From Acidimicrobiaceae bacterium (GTDB taxonomy: Bacteria; Actinomycetota; Acidimicrobiia; Acidimicrobiales; Acidimicrobiaceae): a DNA stretch of 64,000 bases. The notes below the pieces were generated by a model. It saw nothing but the letters and a program-made list of their open reading frames with translations. It did no database searches and was not told the DNA's origin. A program made the translations under genes and the position numbers. The DNA lies in NCBI GenBank assembly GCA_013044385.1, contig JABEUN010000019.1:1-64000 (forward strand). Direction: 5' to 3'. Shown here one piece after another: positions 16,146 through 25,322 of the stretch; position 1 is the stretch's first letter, and every line of letters starts with the position of its first letter.

Positions 16146-17405
16146 GTGACAGATGATTCACCAGTTTCGAAAATAGGGTCGTCAAGGAGGAAGTCACCTA
16201 CTGTCCTGTTGGTAACGGCGATCGTACTGTCAGCACTTGGCGATGGCGTACTTAACACTGCAATACCTGTTATGGGTAGCACAGTCACAAAGTCGGCATT
16301 CACGCTCTCTTTACTTCGCTTCTCTGCCACGCTCCCATGGCTTCTGCTCACCCCTGTAGCTGGAGCACTTGCAGACCGTTACAGCAGATCAAGGCTGATA
16401 CTCTACACACAGTTCACCGGGGCCATCTTGGTGGTCGCCTTCCTCGGATGGCTGACAACCTACGGTATCAGTGTCACGCTATTGCTGGTCTCATCATTCA
16501 TGCTCACAACAACGCAGGTGATAGTCGAGATAACCGTCTTCTCTATAGTTGTCGACCTTACTCCGGACCCTGAGCGATACTCTCGGATCAATAGCATGCT
16601 GGTCATGGCACAGTTGATCGGGCTCGACCTAGTTGGACCATTACTGGGAGCCAACACGATGACAATTTCAGCCTCTCTGGCGTACTGGATAGATTTAGCA
16701 AGCTACTCAGCGGCATTCCTGATCCTGTGGGTTATCCTTCGCGGTGCAATCCCATCTCTAGTCGCTGTCCAAAGTGCTACGACCGGGCTGTGGAGTCAGA
16801 TTTTTGAAGGACAACGATTTCTATTTGGCAACCGGCTCCTTCGCAGGATGAGTATCGCAGTGGCGACACTCAACTTCTTCGGCGTAGCAACGGCCGCGAC
16901 ATTGATCCTATTCGTCAAGGAGACTCTCGGCGGGCACAGCGCCGACTACGGAATACTCCTAGCCGTGCAGGGTCTTGCCGGGCTAATCGGCGGACTAGTT
17001 GTTCCGCGTCTCATGACGAAACTCCGTCCGACTGGAGCTCTGTATGGCTGTTTCTTGAGTTTCTCACTATTTGCGATGGTGACTGGTTTTGCCAATTCCT
17101 TGCTGGTCGCTGCGATCGGCCTTGCGATCATCGCTGGGACGGGGATCTACTGGAACATCGCCACCGTCACCCTAAGGCAGCAGATTGTACCCGCCCACCT
17201 TCTAGGAAGGGTGAACTCCACGTACCGACTGCTCAGTCTCGGCGTCCTTCCACTGGGCTCGCTATTTGGAGGAGTAATTGCTACGCAGTTCGGACTCCGA
17301 GCACCCTATATTCTTGCCTCTTTGGCGGCAATCTCAATGGCGATCGGTCTCGCTCTGACTCGTATCAGCCATGGCCGCAAGCACGGTCAGAAATCTGTCA
17401 TTTGA
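16146..17405 (+). CDS. MFS transporter
   Basis: A 419-residue major facilitator superfamily protein with about twelve hydrophobic segments and the loop 2-3 motif ADRYSRSRL (motif A) near residue 75. It resembles drug or metabolite exporters of the DHA/EntS type. The first 20 residues are polar, then helix 1 starts at VLLVTAIVLSALGDGVL. The GTG start at 16146 has GGCGGGA about 13 bases upstream. It ends 8 bases before the convergent amidase gene. Export cargo is unknown; closeness to the mycofactocin operon is suggestive only, because 1.3 kb of non-coding DNA separates them. Confidence 0.85.
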   Translation: MTDDSPVSKIGSSRRKSPTVLLVTAIVLSALGDGVLNTAIPVMGSTVTKSAFTLSLLRFSATLPWLLLTPVAGALADRYSRSRLILYTQFTGAILVVAFLGWLTTYGISVTLLLVSSFMLTTTQVIVEITVFSIVVDLTPDPERYSRINSMLVMAQLIGLDLVGPLLGANTMTISASLAYWIDLASYSAAFLILWVILRGAIPSLVAVQSATTGLWSQIFEGQRFLFGNRLLRRMSIAVATLNFFGVATAATLILFVKETLGGHSADYGILLAVQGLAGLIGGLVVPRLMTKLRPTGALYGCFLSFSLFAMVTGFANSLLVAAIGLAIIAGTGIYWNIATVTLRQQIVPAHLLGRVNSTYRLLSLGVLPLGSLFGGVIATQFGLRAPYILASLAAISMAIGLALTRISHGRKHGQKSVI

Positions 17406-17413
17406 ACCTTGTG

Positions 17414-18589
17414 TCAAGAGATTCGGCCAAGTATCAGTTCGGCGGTTGACATGAGTGCCTCTTCGGATCCCTCTTCGCCAACCAACTGAATCGAGATCGG
17501 CAGATGACCAGCCTTCGATCTGCCTTGAGCACTGTCACTGGAGAGTTCGAACTCCGCCGCAACATTCTCTACAAAACCAGCTGAAAGCGGAAAGGAGATC
17601 GCAGGAAGTCCCGCCACGTTGAAGGGAAGCGTATTTACATTCAGCCAACGGCCATATGCATTTCGAAGCGTGGGAATCTCAAAGGGCACGGTTGCCAATG
17701 CAAGTGGTCCATCTGCTACGACCTTCTTGGAGATGCTGGATGCAAAGGACGCGCCGTCAGTCCTTGCCTGGAGGTAGTCGTGCTCCGTCCTAGATTCTGA
17801 AAGTTTCAACCTCGACCAGATGGCTGGGTCGATCCTATGGTGCTCAAGAACCGCCTGAGGATTGTTTAGGGTGGCTTCGTAGCCCATAATCACTCCACCA
17901 ATCTCCCAAGCGGTGGAGAGACCGGGATCAGATATCTCGTTGATCGTCAACCCCCCCAAAGAAAGTGCCTCGTCGATTGCCTTCTCGATCAGCTTCGACC
18001 CAGAGGTACGTAGTCTTTGCACCGTATCAAATGCATTGGAATTGTTACCTTGGTCATGAGTCAGCCAACTCAAACCCAATCGGAGGTTCGCAAAGCTGCG
18101 AGCCATTGGTCCGACGGTGTCAAGTGTCTGCGCGAGCGGATACACCCCCTCGGTGGAGATTCGGCCCCGCGTTGTCTTGAGGCCGAGTATTCCGCAACAG
18201 GTAGCAGGAATTCGGATCGATCCGCCGGTGTCAGTACCGTATGCGACATCGGCAATGCCCCAACCAACCGCCACCGCTGATCCCGAGGAGGAGCCCCCAG
18301 GTATCAGGTCGGAGGAGAGCGGATTCTCGGGTGTTCCAAACCATGGATTTATACCCTGCGCCCCAAATGCCAACTCCGTCATGTTCGCCTTACCGATGAT
18401 TTTGGCTCCGGCCCTGATCGAGGAGTCAATGATCGGGGCATTCCGCTCTGCCGGCTTTGCATAGCTAGCCAAAAGCCGAGAACCTGCCGTCGTGACGCTT
18501 CCGGCGATGTCGATCAGATCCTTGACCGCCAAAGTCACAACTCCGTCAGGCGAATCGATTAGCTCGATGGCCCACCTTCGATCATTCAC
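17414..18589 (-). CDS. Amidase signature family protein
   Basis: A 391-residue amidase of the AS family (Ser-cisSer-Lys triad). The lysine is K23 in TLAVKDL, the GGSSSGSA motif at 98-105 holds the cis-serine, and the nucleophile is S124 in DTGGSIRIPA. It is shorter than typical 450-500-residue amidases such as GatA, so a stand-alone amidohydrolase is more likely than a tRNA amidotransferase subunit. GTG 18589 has GAGGAG 8 bases upstream. It is last in a run of four close minus-strand genes (bpa, rpiB, hydrolase, amidase). Substrate unknown. Confidence 0.88.
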   Translation of the reverse strand: MNDRRWAIELIDSPDGVVTLAVKDLIDIAGSVTTAGSRLLASYAKPAERNAPIIDSSIRAGAKIIGKANMTELAFGAQGINPWFGTPENPLSSDLIPGGSSSGSAVAVGWGIADVAYGTDTGGSIRIPATCCGILGLKTTRGRISTEGVYPLAQTLDTVGPMARSFANLRLGLSWLTHDQGNNSNAFDTVQRLRTSGSKLIEKAIDEALSLGGLTINEISDPGLSTAWEIGGVIMGYEATLNNPQAVLEHHRIDPAIWSRLKLSESRTEHDYLQARTDGASFASSISKKVVADGPLALATVPFEIPTLRNAYGRWLNVNTLPFNVAGLPAISFPLSAGFVENVAAEFELSSDSAQGRSKAGHLPISIQLVGEEGSEEALMSTAELILGRIS

Positions 18590-18635
18590 TGGCGCACTCC
18601 TCTATTTGATTGTGGGTTCGGGTAGGTGGTTCCGA

Positions 18636-19712
18636 TCAACCAGCTGTCACCTGGGAGACTCCGGGCAGATTTCCAAGTGCCAGAATCTCACTCTGGCCGA
18701 CAGTTCGCCCGAGCAGATACTCCTCCAAGAACGCGATACTAATCTTAACCACCTGCTCTTCATAGGGATCGACACTTGTGTATGGCTGGAGGTGGTCGGC
18801 TCCTATCAAGTTCAAATAGTACTTGATACCCTTAAGCGAGGAGTAGATCTGCTGTGATGCAGCGGGCGGATTCACGGTATCTGCGCTACCTTGTACTACC
18901 AGCGTAGGTATCGGGAGGGCAGAGTAGAAGATCCCAGGAAAGGCCGGAAAAGCGGCCCCCGACAAAATGAGCGCCACTTTGATCCGGGGGTCGATACAAC
19001 AAGTGTTGGCAGTGGCTGCTAATACGGTGTCTCCCCCATCGGACTGCCCTGCTGCGGCTATCTCTGAGAGGTTCATCAGATTGGACAATGAACCTGCCCC
19101 CGCAGTGTTCAAGGTAGTGAGTTCGTTGATAGCCGCGCTCAAATCTCCCGGTTGATTCAGGATGTCACCTTCATAGGCATCCGCTTCGGCAACGTCAGAT
19201 AGCTGAACACCATGTTCCTGAAGCGAATCCGAAGAGCTGAGTGGGAAAATGGGTGCTGCGACCAAGAAGCCGGCAGAAACCCACTTGCTGATCAATGGGA
19301 GATAGTCCGCCGGAACGAGATCAAAACCATGGGCGAAGAGGAGAACTGGAAAGGGTGCCTCGAACTTTGCAGGTGAGGCCGATGGCATAGGAGTCGGACC
19401 AGAAGTTATCGCAGGGTAGTAGATCTGAAGCTGATAGTTCCTAACAACACATGTCGTCGTCATAGGTATACACAACTTACGCGTAGGCTCAGTCACGGTC
19501 ACCTGCATTAGCCCAACACCAAGGGGAGATTTCGGCAAGGTAGTTGTCGGAACAGCGCTGGTTGGAGGGACAGTTTCACTAGTCGACGAGGTCGCCGAAG
19601 GACTTGATGCCGAGGAGCTGGAGACAACCCATACAACGAGGGCGACAACGACGCCAGCCACGACGAGCATTGTCCTGAGAAGTCGTTCGGCACGAGTTAG
19701 GTGACGGGGCAC
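18636..19712 (-). CDS. Membrane-anchored or secreted alpha/beta hydrolase
   Basis: A 358-residue hydrolase with an N-terminal membrane anchor (about 14-31), a Ser/Thr/Pro-rich linker (31-62), and an alpha/beta-hydrolase domain. Oxyanion-hole motif FAHGFD is at 126-131, nucleophile S224 is in GQSDGG, the acid is in GSADTV and the base in GADHLQP. It resembles the chlorophyllase/dienelactone/platelet-activating-factor acetylhydrolase group, so an extracytoplasmic esterase is likely. The GTG start lies 3 bases after the rpiB stop. Substrate not predictable. Confidence 0.8.
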   Translation of the reverse strand: MPRHLTRAERLLRTMLVVAGVVVALVVWVVSSSSASSPSATSSTSETVPPTSAVPTTTLPKSPLGVGLMQVTVTEPTRKLCIPMTTTCVVRNYQLQIYYPAITSGPTPMPSASPAKFEAPFPVLLFAHGFDLVPADYLPLISKWVSAGFLVAAPIFPLSSSDSLQEHGVQLSDVAEADAYEGDILNQPGDLSAAINELTTLNTAGAGSLSNLMNLSEIAAAGQSDGGDTVLAATANTCCIDPRIKVALILSGAAFPAFPGIFYSALPIPTLVVQGSADTVNPPAASQQIYSSLKGIKYYLNLIGADHLQPYTSVDPYEEQVVKISIAFLEEYLLGRTVGQSEILALGNLPGVSQVTAG

Positions 19713-19715
19713 CGG

Positions 19716-20192
19716 CTACCTTGGCTCAGCCTCATCGATATCAACTCCAGACTCGAGATCGGAAAGCAACTGTACCCTTCGTGAGTGACGTCCGCCTTCG
19801 AAACTCGAGCCAAGAAACGAGTCCACAATTGCGATTGCCAACTCGACTCCGATCAGTCGAGAACCGAGTGCCAATACGTTTGCGTCGTTATGTTGGCGGG
19901 CGAGCCTTGCCGACAGCTCGTTGAAACACAACGCAGCCCTTGCACCCTGAACCTTATTGGCCGCAATCTGCTCCCCTTGGCCCGAACCGCCGAACACTAT
20001 AGCGAAATCGACTCGCCCCGCGACCGCTGCTCGTGCGGCTGGAGCACAGTACCTAGGATAGTCGACCGCCACATCGGAGGCTGAGGCACCGAAATCGACG
20101 ACTTTCACGCCGAGCTCCAACAAATGAACCTTTACAAGCTCCTTCAAGTGGTATCCGGCGTGGTCAGACCCAAGGGCAACGGCGATGGACAT
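19716..20192 (-). CDS. rpiB: Ribose-5-phosphate isomerase B
   Basis: A 158-residue RpiB/LacAB-family sugar phosphate isomerase that interconverts ribose 5-phosphate and ribulose 5-phosphate in the pentose phosphate pathway. The N-terminal GSDHAGYHLKE motif, the phosphate-binding GGSGQGE, the catalytic Cys in AALCFN and His in ARQHNDANVL are all present. Length is normal. It starts 4 bases after bpa and ends 3 bases before the hydrolase gene. Confidence 0.95.
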   Translation of the reverse strand: MSIAVALGSDHAGYHLKELVKVHLLELGVKVVDFGASASDVAVDYPRYCAPAARAAVAGRVDFAIVFGGSGQGEQIAANKVQGARAALCFNELSARLARQHNDANVLALGSRLIGVELAIAIVDSFLGSSFEGGRHSRRVQLLSDLESGVDIDEAEPR

Positions 20193-20196
20193 GATA

Positions 20197-20673
20197 TTAG
20201 AGGTATGTACCCGGTCTGTGGGTATCTTGAGATTCGCCAGGCATCAGCTGACCCCTACGCATCTCCTCGAGTTGGGTCCTAGCAGCCATCTGTTGTGCAA
20301 ATAAGGTGGCTTGGATACCGTGGAAGACACCTTCCAGCCATCCAACTAGCTGGGCCTGAGCGATTCTCAGCTCAGATTCCGAAGGAATTTCATCATCTGT
20401 GAAGGGAAAACTGAGCCTCTTTAGCTCATCTGCCAACTCAGGTGACAGCCCCGACGCGAGTTCCTCAACTGACTGTTGATAGATACCTTTGAGCCTCGAT
20501 CGGGTGGTTTCGTCTGGTGAAAAGGACCTGACTTCCTCAAGGAGTCCCTTTATCATCGATCCAACTCGCAGCACTTTGGCAGGTGAAGAGACCGAGGAGG
20601 TAGGATCGGAATCCACCACGCCATCTGAGATCAACACCTGCGTCGGCGCCTCGACTTCACTTGGGTCACTCAT
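20197..20673 (-). CDS. bpa: Bacterial proteasome activator Bpa/PafE
   Basis: A 158-residue DUF2587 protein, homologue of mycobacterial Bpa (PafE), a ring-shaped ATP-independent activator of the 20S proteasome. The core has four helices (about 35-145), including the conserved AQAQLVGWLEGVFHGIQATL segment. The C-terminus is GTYL, the HbYX-like tail that docks into proteasome alpha-ring pockets (GQYL in mycobacteria). ATG 20673 is chosen because GGGAGG lies 8 bases upstream; the frame is open for 11 more codons. It implies that this organism has a proteasome. Confidence 0.92.
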   Translation of the reverse strand: MSDPSEVEAPTQVLISDGVVDSDPTSSVSSPAKVLRVGSMIKGLLEEVRSFSPDETTRSRLKGIYQQSVEELASGLSPELADELKRLSFPFTDDEIPSESELRIAQAQLVGWLEGVFHGIQATLFAQQMAARTQLEEMRRGQLMPGESQDTHRPGTYL

Positions 20674-20760
20674 AATCACAACCTCCCTGATGTGCCGGAA
20701 ACCCATGGTAGCGTCGCAAACTTAAGTGTTCGCCCTTGACCGAACCGAATCCTAAGAACC

Positions 20761-21969
20761 TCATTGAGTCACATACGAAAGAAGTGGTACCGCGACCTCG
20801 TCCGCCGTCAACGCACCATGGCGGCACACCAACTCAAATGGACCCGTATCCAGCGGATCGAAGAATGCCACCGGTTGAGTGGCGATCAATGCAACGTCAC
20901 CCAACCGTCGCTGGAAATCAGAACCCATGTCAGGTCCGAAGATACCCTGCTCCACGACCTCCTGCCTAGTCATGACTCTTGCTACCTCACCCAGACTCGC
21001 ACCTAGGGCATCTACAACTGTTTCGAGGCTCTTTGAGCGAAGATGTAGCCAGCGGAACCTGCCCTCACCACTTTGAAAATTGACATTGCTAAGTACCTCA
21101 CCTGGTAGCTGGAATGGTTCTTCCATCACCTCAACTTGTCCATGGTCCGACGTGATCGCAAGGCCAACCCCCGGGGGAAGCGCGTCGACGATGGCTCCGA
21201 TCATGTAGTCGAGAAACTCGAGCTCCCTTTCGTACTTTTCGCGCAGGCCAAACTCGTGGGCGGTGGTATCAACACCGTCGTAATACACGTAAACCAGCGG
21301 CTCGCCATCTTTCAGCAGCTCTTGGATCCACGAAACAATCCCGCTCTGGGTACGCCATCCGAAGTTTCGGCCACCCCTCAGGTGTGCAGTTGAGAATCCA
21401 CTGTTTCCAAAAATTGCTTTGGTCACCACTGCCGGCGAAAGTCCGAAAAATGGTTCTACGGGTGCCAGCTTGAGCGGAGCCAAGTCCCATCTCGACTCCT
21501 TCCGGTCTGTCATCCATCGCAAAGTATTGATAACTTCCGAAGGGCCAACCCGCATCCGATATCCAACTACACCATGGCTGGAGGGTGGCCTCCCCGTCGT
21601 TATTGAGGTCAGGGCGCTGGCAGTAGTAGTAGGTGCAACCGAGTGAATTCGGGATAGATTTAGCCCAGCAAGGTTGGGCAGGTACTGGAGCCTAGTAACG
21701 AGCTGGTTGTAGCCAAGACCATCAAGCACGAGCAGTACTAGCTGCCTACAGCCGGCAAACTCTTCTGGAACCCAAGTCGCCTTACTCGGATCGACACCAG
21801 ATCCACGAGTGGTCCGGAGCCTGATCCGCTCAGCCGTCGGAAACCGATCGCCTGACCTCTCTAAGGCGACCTTATAGGCCAGTGCCGGGAGTAGGTTCGA
21901 CAGACAGGCGCCACCGTAATCAGGCACCACCCAATCGGCTCTAGGGTCGTGAGAATTTGTCTCCATCAC
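20761..21969 (-). CDS. Alkaline phosphatase superfamily phosphodiesterase
   Basis: A 402-residue protein of the type I phosphodiesterase/nucleotide pyrophosphatase group. The first metal Asp is in LVLDGLGYN, the nucleophilic Thr in APTTTASALTSITTG, further metal ligands in YYDGVDTTAHE (Asp, His) and TSDHGQ (Asp, His). The fold and short length match cytoplasmic actinobacterial members. GTG 21969 or ATG 21966 are possible starts. It is divergent from the Rrf2 gene, and the 100-bp gap holds both promoters. Substrate unknown. Confidence 0.87.
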   Translation of the reverse strand: MMETNSHDPRADWVVPDYGGACLSNLLPALAYKVALERSGDRFPTAERIRLRTTRGSGVDPSKATWVPEEFAGCRQLVLLVLDGLGYNQLVTRLQYLPNLAGLNLSRIHSVAPTTTASALTSITTGRPPSSHGVVGYRMRVGPSEVINTLRWMTDRKESRWDLAPLKLAPVEPFFGLSPAVVTKAIFGNSGFSTAHLRGGRNFGWRTQSGIVSWIQELLKDGEPLVYVYYDGVDTTAHEFGLREKYERELEFLDYMIGAIVDALPPGVGLAITSDHGQVEVMEEPFQLPGEVLSNVNFQSGEGRFRWLHLRSKSLETVVDALGASLGEVARVMTRQEVVEQGIFGPDMGSDFQRRLGDVALIATQPVAFFDPLDTGPFELVCRHGALTADEVAVPLLSYVTQ

Positions 21970-22057
21970 TCATCACGTTACTCCGACGTTACCATTAGGA
22001 CTATTTCTCAGAGAGGCTCCGAACAACATCCAGACTCACGTCACCCACTAAAGAGGC

Positions 22058-22063
22058 TACGAT
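22058..22063 (+). promoter_or_regulatory. Candidate -10 box for a leaderless Rrf2-regulator mRNA
   Basis: TACGAT lies exactly 6 bases before the GTG start of the Rrf2 gene, and no ribosome site is present, the same layout as at mftA. Inference from spacing only. Confidence 0.4.
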
Positions 22064-22069
22064 AGATCC

Positions 22070-22579
22070 GTGAAGGTCTCTACTCGCGGCGACTATGCAT
22101 CAAGGGCACTGCTGTCTCTTGCCCTGCATACTGACTCCTCGGGACCCACATCAGTTCACGAAGTTGCTGAACGAACAGGACTTCCACAGCCATATCTCGA
22201 ACAGATATTACTAGCTTTGAAGGGTGCTGGATTAGTCCGGTCCAAGCGCGGAGTCGGGGGTGGCTACACATTGGCCAGACCACCCAAGGAGATCACTCTT
22301 GCGCAGATCGTTGCGGCCGTAGATGGGCCAATTGTAGCTGGGGACTTCGGTGAGCCACATGAAAACGGCGCTTGCGAGCACGAAGGTCAGTGCGTACTGT
22401 TGACGGTCTGGTCCGAGGTCGGTCAACATATGCGGAGCCACCTTAATTCTTATACGCTCAGTGAGATGGTTGACAGAGCGCGGGGGACTAAGTCTCTAAA
22501 GCTCGACTCTTCAATGGAGCACACTCATTCGCCGATTACCGGAGAGCCAAACGCGCGACCAGAAGTCGAATCCGCCTGA
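22070..22579 (+). CDS. Rrf2 family transcriptional regulator
   Basis: A 169-residue winged-helix regulator of the Rrf2 family (IscR, NsrR, RsrR, CymR). N-terminal MKVSTRGDYASRALLSLA, recognition helix region LPQPYLEQILLALKGAGLV, and wing KRGVGGGYTLAR are typical. Two cluster-type cysteines occur as C102-x5-C108, but the position of the third IscR/NsrR cysteine (114) is Trp. It may bind a 2Fe-2S cluster with other ligands or sense by another means. It lies 82 bases upstream of the GNAT/acyl-CoA-synthetase gene on the same strand and probably regulates it. The C-terminal 25 residues are polar and unique. Confidence 0.92.
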   Translation: MKVSTRGDYASRALLSLALHTDSSGPTSVHEVAERTGLPQPYLEQILLALKGAGLVRSKRGVGGGYTLARPPKEITLAQIVAAVDGPIVAGDFGEPHENGACEHEGQCVLLTVWSEVGQHMRSHLNSYTLSEMVDRARGTKSLKLDSSMEHTHSPITGEPNARPEVESA

Positions 22580-22661
22580 GATCTCGTACTAGATTCGGAA
22601 GCGGTGGGCGCTCTCCCAGTTGAGGGTTGGACCCATTAAATCGGATAGTCAGGTGGGATTA

Positions 22662-25322
22662 ATGATGACCCAGGTGGAGTCCGCCTATCCCTACATGTGG
22701 GAAACCGACGTAGTGCTGGCCGACGGTGGAACAGTGTTTGTAAGACCGATCAAGCCCAGCGATGCGGATCGGATCGATGCCCTCCACGCACGGCTGTCGC
22801 CTGAGACCATCTATTTCAGATTCTTCACTCCCCTGCCGAGGCTAACCCGAATCATGTTGGACAGATTCGTGAATGTCGACTACGTGGACCGGATGGCTTT
22901 CGTGGCACTGCTTGGCGACGAGATCATAGCCGTAGCACGATACGACAGGATCGCGGGTTCCTCCGAAGCCGAGGTGGCATTCTTGGTCGACGACGCTCAC
23001 CAAGGCCGTGGTCTTGCCTCGCTTATGCTCGAACACCTTGCCGCCGCGGCAAAGCCCAATGGAATTACTCGCTTCCTGGCAGATACGCTTCCTGACAACT
23101 CGAAGATGCTAAGGGTATTTCACGATGCTGGCTTCGCGGACCGCAAGATCTTCCAAGACGGCGTGGTAAGGGTTTCCTTTGACATCTCCCCGACTAAGGA
23201 GTCGATCGAGACGATGTATCGGCGCGAGAGCGTGGCCCATTCAAATAACATCTCAAAACTTCTCAACCCCAGCGTTGTCGCAGTAGTAGGCGCATCACGA
23301 CGCAGTGGTTCGGTCGGGAATCGAATCTTCCATAACATCCTCGCCGGTGGATTTCAAGGAACCGTCTATCCCGTGAATCCAAACGCCCACTCCGTCGCGG
23401 GGGTCCGTGCCTACCCTAACCTACCATCGATCCCAGACGAAGTTGACTTAGCAATTATCGTTGTCGCAACTGAAAAGGTAGAGGAGGCCGTGCACGACGC
23501 GGCCGAGGCTTCAGTCGGAGGACTTGTTATAGTCACAGCAGGTTACAGCGAACTCGGACCAGAAGGCGCTGCTAGGGAGCGGAGCCTCGTTAGGCTCGCC
23601 AGACGGAACGGCATGCGCATTGTCGGACCGAACTGTATGGGAATAGCCAACACCGATCCCCTCGTCTCTTTAAACGCTACCCTTTCTCCATTCCAGATGA
23701 TCGCCGGTAGGTCTGTTCTTCACGCACAGTCGGGCCCACTGTCACTTGCAATACTGGAGGAGGCGCGCCGACGCGGACTGGGCATGGCGACGTTCATATC
23801 CTCTGGCAACAAATCAGACATCTCCGGAAACGACCTGCTCAACTATTGGGAACACGACGCACACACCGACGTCATCATGTTATATATAGAAGACTTCGGG
23901 AATCCGAGAACCTTCGCCAGAGTTGCCAGGCGGGTAAGCCAGCAAAAGCCGATCATCGCAGTCAAGTCAAAACGTACTCAGCAACGCGTCCCAGATCACA
24001 TGGTCTCTACAAATGAGGATGCACTTCCTACTGATACAGCTGTCGACGCCCTATTCGAGCAGACCGGCGTGATAAGGGTAGATACCTTGGAACAGCTGTT
24101 CGACCAGGCCCAAGCAATGGTCAACCAGCCTCTTCCTGGCGGTCGACGAGTTGCTCTTTTAGCCAACAGCGGCGGACCAGCACCGATTGCGGCGGACTTC
24201 TGCAGGGCGGTCGGCCTTACTGTGGCAAATCTCTCAGACGAGACCATCAAGAAGCTGTCGAGCGTCATGCCCGCTAACAGCCGGTTGGCAAACCCAGTAG
24301 AGCTTCCGAATGATTCCAGGCCCGAACATTACGGAGAGGCACTTCGACTCATACTTGACGATTGCGGCATCGACTCCTGCATAGTGCTGTACATACCAAC
24401 CGTTGCAACCTCAGAACGGTGGGCCTCTCACAATCCGTCCACTGACTCTAATCTCGGCTCAGCCCCTCACGTCGCCGAAATTGCGGCCACCAAAGTAGCC
24501 GAGGCCGTTGTCGAGGCTGCACAGAACCAGGTTCCTGACAGATCGAAGCCGGTCTTGGCAAACTTCCTCGCCCTGCACTCAGTGCCAGATGCCTTGCGAA
24601 GCGGGAGGCGGCCGGTACCATTCTTTGCTTTCCCCGAAGGAGCTGCCATTGCGCTAGGGCGTATGACTGATTATGCGGATTGGCGCAGGCAGCCACGTCT
24701 CGGTCCAATCCAGTTCGACAACATCGACCCCACAGAGGCAAAACTCGTTATAAGTTCTGCCCTTCAGAAACTCATTCACGAGCAAAAACAGACGATATCC
24801 GACAATGGACTCGACCTAACCGAGTCAGAGCACTCGCTTTGGATCGACGAAGACGACGTATCAGTGATCATGCGATGTTACGGAATCGCAACCCGACCAA
24901 ATGCGAACCAGGCGTTGGCTCATGAATCATCTCGATCGGTATCGCTAAACCTGCAGATCATCCATGATCAGGCGTTTGGACAGTTCATGTCAGTCGGACT
25001 CGCCGGTTTTGCTACCGAGGTACTTGGACAGCGTGTCGTGCGTTCGGTACCAAGCGAGTTAGGCGACGCAAGCCGTCTAATCGACGCAATACCGGGATCT
25101 GTTGTACTGGCAGGTTATGAAGGAAAGCCTCCGCTTGACAGGGCCGCCCTCGAACAGGTCATAAGCAGATTGTCTCAGCTGAGCGACGACCTTTTCGAGG
25201 TAAGGCGCGTAGCACTGGAGAATCTGGTCGTAACAGAGCAGGGATGTTATATCGAACGTGCAAGGATTCAATTGAGCGACTGGTCACCAACCGCCATGCA
25301 ACTGACACGGAGCCTCCGCTAA
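22662..25322 (+). CDS. Pat-like protein: GNAT acetyltransferase fused to acyl-CoA synthetase (NDP-forming) domains
   Basis: A 886-residue fusion. Residues about 15-180 form a GNAT acetyltransferase with acetyl-CoA loop HQGRGLAS near 113-120. About 190-320 is a CoA-binding Rossmann domain (VAVVGASRRSGSVG), about 340-660 the succinyl-CoA-synthetase-like domains, and about 725-886 an ATP-grasp remnant. The histidine phosphorylated in active NDP-forming synthetases (SHTGALAG) is replaced: the aligned segment reads STNEDALP. The ATP-grasp part is short and seems to lack its ATP-lysine segment. By analogy with Pat, which acetylates and inactivates acetyl-CoA synthetase, it is probably a lysine acetyltransferase with a regulatory CoA-ligase domain. 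ATG 22662 follows AGGTGGGA. Confidence 0.88.
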   Translation: MMTQVESAYPYMWETDVVLADGGTVFVRPIKPSDADRIDALHARLSPETIYFRFFTPLPRLTRIMLDRFVNVDYVDRMAFVALLGDEIIAVARYDRIAGSSEAEVAFLVDDAHQGRGLASLMLEHLAAAAKPNGITRFLADTLPDNSKMLRVFHDAGFADRKIFQDGVVRVSFDISPTKESIETMYRRESVAHSNNISKLLNPSVVAVVGASRRSGSVGNRIFHNILAGGFQGTVYPVNPNAHSVAGVRAYPNLPSIPDEVDLAIIVVATEKVEEAVHDAAEASVGGLVIVTAGYSELGPEGAARERSLVRLARRNGMRIVGPNCMGIANTDPLVSLNATLSPFQMIAGRSVLHAQSGPLSLAILEEARRRGLGMATFISSGNKSDISGNDLLNYWEHDAHTDVIMLYIEDFGNPRTFARVARRVSQQKPIIAVKSKRTQQRVPDHMVSTNEDALPTDTAVDALFEQTGVIRVDTLEQLFDQAQAMVNQPLPGGRRVALLANSGGPAPIAADFCRAVGLTVANLSDETIKKLSSVMPANSRLANPVELPNDSRPEHYGEALRLILDDCGIDSCIVLYIPTVATSERWASHNPSTDSNLGSAPHVAEIAATKVAEAVVEAAQNQVPDRSKPVLANFLALHSVPDALRSGRRPVPFFAFPEGAAIALGRMTDYADWRRQPRLGPIQFDNIDPTEAKLVISSALQKLIHEQKQTISDNGLDLTESEHSLWIDEDDVSVIMRCYGIATRPNANQALAHESSRSVSLNLQIIHDQAFGQFMSVGLAGFATEVLGQRVVRSVPSELGDASRLIDAIPGSVVLAGYEGKPPLDRAALEQVISRLSQLSDDLFEVRRVALENLVVTEQGCYIERARIQLSDWSPTAMQLTRSLR

